From assembly GCA_964427155.1 (NCBI GenBank), contig CAYRSC010000020.1:86355-150354 (forward strand): a DNA stretch of 64,000 nt. The letters are read 5' to 3'. This DNA comes from Desulfothermus sp964427155. Lineage in GTDB: Bacteria; Desulfobacterota; Desulfovibrionia; Desulfovibrionales; Desulfothermaceae. The translations under genes and the position numbers were made by a program. Below the pieces are notes generated by a model. It did no database searches, had not been told where the DNA came from, and saw only the letters and a list, made by a program, of their open reading frames with translations. Below are positions 57,707-64,000 of this stretch, in pieces; position 1 is the first letter of the stretch, and each line of letters opens with the position of its first letter.

Positions 57707-59842
57707 TTATTTTAAAAAAGCATACAAAAACTCCGCCATATGCATAACAGATATATTGAGTTCCATCTTTTTTTGTGCTCCATCTATCTGCATTATACAA
57801 CCAGGACAATCTGTAATTATTATATCTGGATTTAATTTTTTTATTGCTTCAAGCTTTTCATATATTATCTCCTTTGATATTTCTGGAAATTTGAGGGAAT
57901 ATGTCCCTCCAAATCCACAGCATGTATCTTCATCCTGATGCTGGATATAATCTACTTTTGTTAGTTCTATAAGTTTCTTTGGTGCAGAACTGACACCAAG
58001 CCCCCTTATAAGATGACATGGAAAATGATAAGATACCTTAAGCCCTCTCTTATTAGGCACATCTTTTATCTTGAGAACATCACATGCAAAGGAACTAAAA
58101 TCAATTATCTTTTTTGAAAATTCTATTGCCTTTACAGAAAGTCCAATGTCTTCTCTTAATATTTTGGGATATGCATTTTTTAAATGAGATGCGCACGATG
58201 CACATAGAGTCAATATATAGTCATAATCTGATGGATCAATTGCAGATAGATTATTAAGTGCCAGTTCCTTTGATATATCTCTATATCCCAGCATCTCCAC
58301 AGGTAGTCCACAACACCCCTGGGAAAGAGGAAGATCTACTTCTATATTTCTTCCTTGTAAAATAGAAAGTGCAGCCTCTAGATGGGATGGATACACAAAA
58401 TCTTGCAAACACCCTGTAAACAAAGCCACCTTTAGTTCAGGATTTTTTATTTGTTTTTTTAATTTAAAAAACTTATCTCTAAATGGAGTTTTGGAAAGAG
58501 CTGGAAGTCTTTTATACTCCTGTCCTTTAAATAAAATGTGTGGCAAATGTCTAATATATTGCTCCTTATCTTTAAAGGGGAACTGCATATATCTTGCTGT
58601 TTTTAGTATTGAATGAAATAATGTCCTATTTTTAAGTATCTCTGCAATAAATTTAGAAAATCTTTTTTCTTTTGTCTGTTTCTTAATAACAAAATCTATT
58701 TCTTTTATAAGCCTGGGCAGATCAATTCCGGCAATACATATATCTTTGCATGCATGACAATTTAAACAATTTTGCACAAGAGACCTGTCGTTATTTATAC
58801 CATGATAAAAATAAGTCAGTACAAGCCCAATAGCCCCAATATATATATGACCATATCCATGGCCACCAACTATCCTATAAATAGGACAAATATTAGAACA
58901 TGCCCCACACCTTACACAATATAGAGCCTCTCTAAATACAGGATCTTTAGAGAGGGAAAGGCGTCCATTATCTAAAAAAACTATATGAAATATCTTTTTC
59001 TCATTCTCATTTGTAGTGGTTTCAACACAACCTGTAATCCAGGATACATAAGTAGATATGTTCTGTGCAGTGGCGTTCTTGGTAAGTCCATTTAAAATAA
59101 TCAAGGCGTCACTAAGAGATGGGAGCAGTTTATCAATTCCAATAATTGCAACATGAATGCGGGGGAGTGTTGCCACCAACCTTGCATTCCCCTCATTACT
59201 TACAATGCCAATGGTTGCACAGTCTGCTATGGCAAAATTTGCTCCTGTGAGGCCCATATCAGCCAGGGCAAATTTCTCTCTCAAATTTTTTCTGGCAACC
59301 TTAACAAGAGTATTGATAGAGGAATCAATATGTTGGTTTAATGTCTCAGAAAAGGTCTTAGCCACATCCTCTCTGGATAGGTGGATAGCTGGCATGACCA
59401 TGTGGGATGGGCCTTCTTTTCTAAGCTGGATTATCCACTCTCCTAAATCTGTTTCCACCACCTCAAGGCCATTAGATTCCAGGTATGAATTTAAGAAAAT
59501 CTCTTCTGAGGTCATGGATTTTGATTTTACTATATTTTTACATGAATTTTCCTTTGCAATATTTAAAATAATCCTTCTGGCCTCTGCTGCGTCCTTTGCA
59601 AAGTGCACATGTATTCCCTTCTTTTGAGCATTTTTTTTAAACTCTTCAAAAAGCTCTTCAATCCTCTCTATGGCATTGGATTTTATTTTGTGAATTTTTC
59701 TTTTTAACTCATCTACATCTATTTCAGAAAAAGCATTCTTTCTGGCCTGTTTATAAGATGAGGCAAAAGTAGCAAGTGCCTTTCTCTGAAATTTATTTTG
59801 AATATGCTTTACAAGCTCTTTTTTATATAAACCCATATCCAT
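57707..59842 (-). CDS. LutB-LutA fusion, L-lactate dehydrogenase Fe-S subunit
   Basis: This 711-residue protein joins two parts of the LutABC L-lactate oxidation complex. An N-terminal LUD domain (to about residue 300) contains GANFAIADCATIGIVSNEGNARL. Two 4Fe-4S motifs follow (CVRCGACSNICPIY and CLNCHACKDICIAGID). The C-terminal half has two CCG domains (FTGCLQDF...GCCGLP, and YHFPCHL...TCCGFGG...TDCPGC), as in LutA. The fused form is known from Desulfovibrio-type lactate operons. It is cytoplasmic and probably membrane-associated. AGGAGAAGAGAG precedes the ATG. The lutC-like gene lies 26 bases upstream. Confidence 0.9.
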   Translation of the reverse strand: MDMGLYKKELVKHIQNKFQRKALATFASSYKQARKNAFSEIDVDELKRKIHKIKSNAIERIEELFEEFKKNAQKKGIHVHFAKDAAEARRIILNIAKENSCKNIVKSKSMTSEEIFLNSYLESNGLEVVETDLGEWIIQLRKEGPSHMVMPAIHLSREDVAKTFSETLNQHIDSSINTLVKVARKNLREKFALADMGLTGANFAIADCATIGIVSNEGNARLVATLPRIHVAIIGIDKLLPSLSDALIILNGLTKNATAQNISTYVSWITGCVETTTNENEKKIFHIVFLDNGRLSLSKDPVFREALYCVRCGACSNICPIYRIVGGHGYGHIYIGAIGLVLTYFYHGINNDRSLVQNCLNCHACKDICIAGIDLPRLIKEIDFVIKKQTKEKRFSKFIAEILKNRTLFHSILKTARYMQFPFKDKEQYIRHLPHILFKGQEYKRLPALSKTPFRDKFFKLKKQIKNPELKVALFTGCLQDFVYPSHLEAALSILQGRNIEVDLPLSQGCCGLPVEMLGYRDISKELALNNLSAIDPSDYDYILTLCASCASHLKNAYPKILREDIGLSVKAIEFSKKIIDFSSFACDVLKIKDVPNKRGLKVSYHFPCHLIRGLGVSSAPKKLIELTKVDYIQHQDEDTCCGFGGTYSLKFPEISKEIIYEKLEAIKKLNPDIIITDCPGCIMQIDGAQKKMELNISVMHMAEFLYAFLK

Positions 59843-59868
59843 CTCTCTTCTCCTAACTAAAAATTCAG

Positions 59869-60453
59869 TTATAATTCTTCTAAAATCAAAATATTAACCT
59901 CCTCAGGTCCATGCACACCCAGGGTGAGTACCCTCTCTATATCAGCTGTCCTACTAGGGCCAGTTATAAAAGATATATAACTTGTCTCTTGTTCCATATA
60001 CTTTGACAAATTAGAAACTATATCTGAAAAATCCATTAAAATATTTTTTTGTTTTAAGAGAATAAGATGTATCTCACTTATCATTGATAATAATCTAGTA
60101 CTTTCTCTTGCGGTGTTAACTACAACTGTTCCAGTTCTTGCTATTCCAAATTCAGCATTTGTTATGCCAACATCAATACCTCCAACATAGTCTCTTAAAT
60201 TATTTTGTATTAATTTTATATTTTTTTCTGAGCATAATAGAGCAAACTTATTAATATCAATATCAACATCTTCATCAATTGCAATTGTTTTAAAACTATT
60301 AGATTTCCGCTTATCCTTCATAAGTATATCAGTCATATTTTTCTTATCTACAAGTTCAATACAATACATCATTATCTCATCCAAATTTTTAAAATATAAT
60401 ACCTTTGCAGAAGATTTTTCAGCCATGTTCTCAAATCTTTTTACTATCTCCAT
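59869..60453 (-). CDS. lutC: LutC-like LUD-domain protein
   Basis: The 194-residue LUD-domain protein is the third part of the L-lactate complex. GGIDVGITNAEFGIARTGTVVVNTARESTRLLSMISEIHLILL is the family's core region, followed by SYISFITGPSRTADIERVLTLGVHGPEEVNILIL. Its N-terminal third is poorly conserved. GGAG lies seven bases before the ATG. The codons are noticeably A+T-rich, like the rest of this operon. Confidence 0.88.
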   Translation of the reverse strand: MEIVKRFENMAEKSSAKVLYFKNLDEIMMYCIELVDKKNMTDILMKDKRKSNSFKTIAIDEDVDIDINKFALLCSEKNIKLIQNNLRDYVGGIDVGITNAEFGIARTGTVVVNTARESTRLLSMISEIHLILLKQKNILMDFSDIVSNLSKYMEQETSYISFITGPSRTADIERVLTLGVHGPEEVNILILEEL

Positions 60454-60463
60454 AAAGGTGCTC

Positions 60464-61768
60464 CTATTTTCTATGTATTAGGGTAGCTTCATAAATCTCT
60501 ATTGGATGCTTAATTTTTATCTTGGCATTATATTTTGACAAAACATCTGATATTTGCATCATACACGCAGGACATGATGTAGCCACTATCTCTGCATTTG
60601 TTTGAATAATATTTTCTGCCTTTTTCCTTCCTATTTTCTGGGACAGATCATAATAATACAAATTAAAACTACCTCCCATGCCGCAGCAATGATCCATTTC
60701 ATTCATTTCTACAAACTCTATATCTCCATTAGATAAAATAAGCTTTCTAGGTTCTTTATATATTCCTAAAGATTTCTTTAAGTGACATGGATCGTGATAA
60801 GTTAATCTAATTTTTTCACCAGTTGCAGGAACTACCTGAAGCTCTATTTTTAGAATCTCAACCAAAAAATAATTTATATCTATGGTTTTTTCACTGAGCG
60901 CAAGCATCCTGTTCCTTATTGAAAAACTTAACTTATCAGAAAACATAGGCCAGATTTTGCGTATTGTAGAGGTACAAGTGGCACAAGGAGTGACAAGATA
61001 ATCAAATTCCTCTGGAGGATAGATAAAGATATTTTGCTCAATTATCTTCAAAAAGTCCTTTAAATCTCCTGAAGAGATTACAGGTATGCCGCAACATATT
61101 TGTTTGTCAGGGATAAACATAGGGACCTTATAATGGGTGAGAATATTTAACATTGAAAATCCAATATGGGGAAAGATCTTATCCACCAAACATCCAACAA
61201 AGATTCCCACTTTGGGGAGGTCTCCTTTTTTTTCGTCGTTTCTGGGACTCACCTCACAGTGAAATGTCTTTTTAGAAAGGGGAATAAAATGTCTATCCTT
61301 CACAGAAGAGATGGGCAATCTGAAAGATGAGGTATGCAGAAAACTATTTTGTTCTTTTATAAAAATAGGCTGAAGATTAGATGCTAAAGAAAAAATTCTA
61401 TTAAATACTCCTGGTTTTGAAACTATATTTTTAAATATGAGCTTTTTTGTAGGAGAAAGCCCCATATATTCAGTAAAAACTGCTCTTGCCTTTAAAAAAA
61501 TCTCCAGGATATTCACTCCACTAGGACATCCGTAGGCACATGATCCACACAAAAGACATCTGTTAAGTCTTTTATCCACGCCTTCAGGGTCTTCAATCAT
61601 ATCCTTTAAAAGATGCTGAAGTAGGACTAGCTTCCCCCTTGCCACATCTGCTTCTTTTAAAGTTTCTCTAAAAAGAGGACACACTGCCTGACACATGCCA
61701 CATTTCATACACCTTATAAGTTGGTTGTCTATGTCTTTTAAAAGGGCAATCAACCTATCAACAGACAT
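60464..61768 (-). CDS. GlcF/DldB-type Fe-S subunit
   Basis: The 434-residue protein has two 4Fe-4S motifs (CMKCGMCQAVCPLF and CLLCGSCAYGCPSGV) and two CCG domains (VGCLVDKIFPHIG...ICCGIPV, and YHDPCHLKKSLG...HCCGMGG...TSCPAC). This is the partner of GlcD-type flavoproteins in D-lactate or glycolate oxidation and passes electrons to quinone or a membrane carrier. Its ATG shares one base with the stop of the flavoprotein gene (TAATG), so the two are coupled. It is likely part of a D-lactate dehydrogenase here, given the lutC-like and lutAB genes next to it. Confidence 0.9.
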   Translation of the reverse strand: MSVDRLIALLKDIDNQLIRCMKCGMCQAVCPLFRETLKEADVARGKLVLLQHLLKDMIEDPEGVDKRLNRCLLCGSCAYGCPSGVNILEIFLKARAVFTEYMGLSPTKKLIFKNIVSKPGVFNRIFSLASNLQPIFIKEQNSFLHTSSFRLPISSVKDRHFIPLSKKTFHCEVSPRNDEKKGDLPKVGIFVGCLVDKIFPHIGFSMLNILTHYKVPMFIPDKQICCGIPVISSGDLKDFLKIIEQNIFIYPPEEFDYLVTPCATCTSTIRKIWPMFSDKLSFSIRNRMLALSEKTIDINYFLVEILKIELQVVPATGEKIRLTYHDPCHLKKSLGIYKEPRKLILSNGDIEFVEMNEMDHCCGMGGSFNLYYYDLSQKIGRKKAENIIQTNAEIVATSCPACMMQISDVLSKYNAKIKIKHPIEIYEATLIHRK

Positions 61769-63153
61769 TATTGATCACCTATAATTTTCTGGGGGTTTAA
61801 TACATTGTTAGGATCAAGGGCCTGTTTTAATCTTTTAGAATATAAAATAGTACCATAAGTTACTTCTTTTGACATAAATTTAGATTTAGCTAGGCCAATA
61901 CCATGTTCACCTGACAGGGTACCCCCTAAGGAGATTGCCACATCAAAGAGTTCATCAATTGCCTTCTCTACCCTGGAAAATTCTTCTTTGTCCCTTATGT
62001 CTGTTAGGAAGGTGGGGTGAAGATTTCCATCTCCCGCATGACCAAAGGTTCCAATCTTTAAATTGTACTTTTTTTGGAGTGTTATTATTTCATTTACCAT
62101 CTGAGGAATCTTTGAACGAGGAACTGTGGCGTCTTCCAATACTGTGGTGGGACTAAGCCTTGCCAGGGCTGGTAGGGCATCTCTTCGTGCCTGCCATACA
62201 CTTTGTTTTTGCTTCTCAGACCTCGCAACAACCAGATCCTTCACCTTATTTTTTTTCACTATCTTTTCAATCTCCCTAAATTCTTCTTCAACTTGCATTG
62301 GATGCCCATCCACCTCTATTAAAAGAAGGGCCATGGCATCCTTTGGAAGTCCTGCTGACCTAAAATCCTCCACTGCCCTTATAGTAAAATTATCTAAAAA
62401 TTCTAACGTTACGGGAATTATGTGATTTCCAATAATATCAGAGACTGTATTAGATGCACCCTCCATTGAGTCAAATATGGCCATCATTGCCTTAGAAGAT
62501 TTTGGAGGAGGAATGAGTTTTAATGTAATTTCAGAAAATACCCCCAAGGTCCCTTCTGAACCAACCATTAGAGAAGTTAAGTTATAGCCTGTAACGCATT
62601 TTACAGTCCTTGCTCCTGTGGTAACTATCTCTCCATGGGCATCAAAAAATTTTATACCCATCACATAATCTTTGGTCACTCCATACTTTAGGCCCCGAAG
62701 TCCACCAGCATTTTCTGCCACATTGCCGCCAAGGGTTGATACTGCCTGAGAACCAGGATCTGGAGGATAAAATAAACCAAATTTTGATACCTCGTTTGCG
62801 AATTTAGCAGTAATTACCCCTGGCTCCACCCTGGCAAACATATCTTCTGGATTTATTTCTAATATCTTATTTAAACCATTGGTTAAAATAACTGCACCTT
62901 TTTCTCTGGCTGGGATGGTGCCCCCTGATAAATTTGTACCAGCACCCCTAACTGTAATTGAATATCCTTCCTCGGCTAAAAATTTAATCACCTTTCCCAA
63001 TGCTTCTTGAGTCCTTGGTCTTACCACCACCTCAGGAACAACAGGTTCAAGCACAGCAGAGTCATAGGAATAGGTATGCAGGTCTGCCTCTTCGTAAAAT
63101 AGATCACCCTCCCCCACTATCTCCTTAAGTTTTAAAATAAAAGACTCCTTCAT
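61768..63153 (-). CDS. GlcD/D-lactate dehydrogenase-type FAD flavoprotein
   Basis: This is an FAD-binding oxidase of 461 residues. The FAD_binding_4 domain has YSITVRGAGTNLSGGTIPARE, PPDPGSQAVSTLGGNVAENAGG and TGYNLTSLMVGSEGTLGV. The C-terminal domain has TFGHAGDGNLHPTF and GTLSGEHGIGLAKSKFM. It oxidises D-lactate or glycolate, and the operon context favours D-lactate. The start at 63151-63153 has AGGAG seven bases upstream. It is the first gene of the operon, behind a palindromic operator. Confidence 0.92.
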   Translation of the reverse strand: MKESFILKLKEIVGEGDLFYEEADLHTYSYDSAVLEPVVPEVVVRPRTQEALGKVIKFLAEEGYSITVRGAGTNLSGGTIPAREKGAVILTNGLNKILEINPEDMFARVEPGVITAKFANEVSKFGLFYPPDPGSQAVSTLGGNVAENAGGLRGLKYGVTKDYVMGIKFFDAHGEIVTTGARTVKCVTGYNLTSLMVGSEGTLGVFSEITLKLIPPPKSSKAMMAIFDSMEGASNTVSDIIGNHIIPVTLEFLDNFTIRAVEDFRSAGLPKDAMALLLIEVDGHPMQVEEEFREIEKIVKKNKVKDLVVARSEKQKQSVWQARRDALPALARLSPTTVLEDATVPRSKIPQMVNEIITLQKKYNLKIGTFGHAGDGNLHPTFLTDIRDKEEFSRVEKAIDELFDVAISLGGTLSGEHGIGLAKSKFMSKEVTYGTILYSKRLKQALDPNNVLNPQKIIGDQ

Positions 63154-63201
63154 AAGAACTCTCCTGATCACAAAAAACATATAAACCCAAAAATTAATAA
63201 A

Positions 63202-63251
63202 ATTGGTATTACCAATGTGCCTAAATTACATTAGTGGGGCGAAAAAGTCAA
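63202..63251 (-). promoter_or_regulatory. lactate-operon promoter with GntR/FadR-type operator
   Basis: ATTGGTA-T-TACCAAT (63202-63216) is a perfect palindrome containing TGGT-N3-ACCA, the half-site layout recognised by FadR-subfamily GntR regulators such as PdhR and LldR. On the minus strand TTGACT (63246-63251) and TAATTT (63223-63228), spaced by 17, place transcription near 63216, at the edge of the operator. A bound repressor would block initiation. The likely binder is the GntR-family protein encoded at 63401-64000. Confidence 0.65.
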
Positions 63252-63400
63252 TGGTGTGGTCAAAATTTTGGTAGTAAGTTGAGATTTAGTGTTATATCTA
63301 TCTAAAGAAATTGGATAAATCTTCTAAAATTGTAAAAGGCGTTACCATTTAAATTGGCAGGATAAAATGCTTCTTAAAAGGCAATAATACAGAGTGAGTT

Positions 63401-64000
63401 TTATAAATTTAGTTTCTTACAAAAATCCATGACAAATTTGATATGATTTCTCATTGTCTCTTCAGCAAGAACAGGATTTCTTTTTTTTATTGAGTCTAGA
63501 ATAGCTTTATGTTGTGAAGCAACAATTTCTATATTCCCAGTCTCCTTTAGATAAAATCTATTTTCTCTAATTCCAAAAAACAAAAGGTCATAAAACACCT
63601 TCATAAGGTATATGTGGGCAGGATTTTTAGTGGCATAAGCAATAGTCATATGAAAGGTTACATCTTCTTCAGAGCAGACTTTTTCATCTTGAATAGTAAC
63701 CATCCTTTCATAGCTCTGCTGCAACGTCTCTATCTCCTTATCGCTTGCCCTTAGAGCAGCAAGAGATGCTGCATTTACTTCAAGTCCAAGTCTAACTTCA
63801 AGCAAATCATAAAGCGTCACATCCTCTTCCAAGATGGCCCTAAGGGGATTAGTCATAAAACTTTCCCTGGAGGACCTTACAAAGGTGCCCTGTCCCTGCT
63901 TTTGTTCAATAAAGCCCTGACTGATTAACTTCTCAAGGGCTATCTTTATTGTTGGCCTACTTACCCCAAAACCCTTTGCAAGTTCCCTCTCTGGAGGTAA
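63401..64000 (-). CDS. GntR-family (FadR subgroup) regulator, cut by window edge
   Basis: The visible frame has 199 residues and enters from the right edge without a start codon. The winged HTH is nearly complete: PPERELAKGFGVSRPTIKIALEKL, then the wing IEQKQGQGTFV. An all-helical FCD ligand domain follows (LYDLLEVRLGLEVNAASLAAL, VTFHMTIAYATKN, SQHKAILDSIKKRNPVLAEETMRNHIKFV). The E-x-R-x-x-L-E and late H residues fit the FadR/LldR group. An ATG at 63854-63856 lies after the HTH and is not the real start. It reads toward the lactate operon and is the natural candidate for its regulator. Confidence 0.93.
   Translation of the reverse strand, partial: LPPERELAKGFGVSRPTIKIALEKLISQGFIEQKQGQGTFVRSSRESFMTNPLRAILEEDVTLYDLLEVRLGLEVNAASLAALRASDKEIETLQQSYERMVTIQDEKVCSEEDVTFHMTIAYATKNPAHIYLMKVFYDLLFFGIRENRFYLKETGNIEIVASQHKAILDSIKKRNPVLAEETMRNHIKFVMDFCKKLNL

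Overview
The window reads as a stretch of bacterial chromosome from a sulfur- or sulfate-metabolising member of the Desulfobacterota (the former Deltaproteobacteria). That placement is inference. It rests on a Cys-type CcmE in the cytochrome c maturation cluster, a NarI/TmcC-like cytochrome b next to an HdrC-like ferredoxin, a MetV protein, a NifX/NBP35-like/metallo-hydrolase trio, hcp, hypF, and a lactate-oxidation operon laid out like those of sulfate reducers. Arginine is written almost entirely with AGG/AGA and isoleucine often with ATA. That habit is common in thermophiles, so a thermophile is plausible but not proven. I see no rRNA, tRNA, CRISPR array, insertion sequence or prophage.

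Layout. 1-2.9 kb: alaS (cut by the window edge) and recA on the minus strand, with a divergent PP-loop ATPase. 2.9-7.5 kb: a sensor-kinase/receiver pair behind a remarkable protein built from about 31 heptad repeats, then a chemotaxis receptor. 7.6-12.3 kb: hypF, divergent from a NifX-like/NBP35-like/MBL-fold trio. 12.3-15.9 kb: a CobD-CobQ fusion and a divergent VKOR-thioredoxin fusion. 15.9-33 kb: a run of 18 minus-strand genes, mostly touching or overlapping: M24 peptidase, a GAF sigma-54 activator, glnD, a CBS-domain membrane protein, ccmE-F-A-B-C-D, a TPR protein, guaB, guaA, tatB, tatC, hisB and a lipoprotein. 33-37 kb: a YkgJ-like protein, a reduced DnaJ-like protein, an unrecognised gene, purA and holB. 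37-39.1 kb: cytochrome b, HdrC-like ferredoxin, metV and a DUF2065 protein, closed by a strong terminator. 39.2-43 kb: hcp behind a perfect FNR-type box, and an acyl-CoA ligase. 43-47.8 kb: a four-gene BMP-type ABC importer, probably for nucleosides. 47.8-54.6 kb: a pair of M16 peptidases, hemC, an FmdB-like zinc ribbon, gmhA, aroK, a second YkgJ-like protein and a DUF1847 protein. 54.6-64 kb is visibly richer in A+T: a CoA-disulfide-reductase-like flavoprotein, a lipoprotein, hicB with a broken hicA, and a lactate operon (glcD-like, glcF-like, lutC-like, lutAB fusion) with a GntR/FadR regulator cut by the right edge.

How the genes fit together. Several units serve the electron-transfer machinery of an anaerobe: Ccm proteins attach heme to exported cytochromes, Tat moves folded redox proteins, hypF serves hydrogenase maturation, hemC supplies heme and the CobD-CobQ fusion supplies corrinoid. 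The lactate operon feeds electrons from both lactate isomers. The cytochrome b/HdrC-like/MetV operon looks like a membrane link between quinone or cytochrome pools and folate-dependent one-carbon chemistry, but no metF accompanies it here.

The items I rate highest are the heptad-repeat protein, which appears to be an expansion of the short motif that opens DUF202 domains and is wired to a two-component system; the cytochrome b-HdrC-MetV operon; the Cys-type CcmE system; the broken HicA toxin; and three palindromic operators placed at the recA, hcp and lactate-operon promoters.
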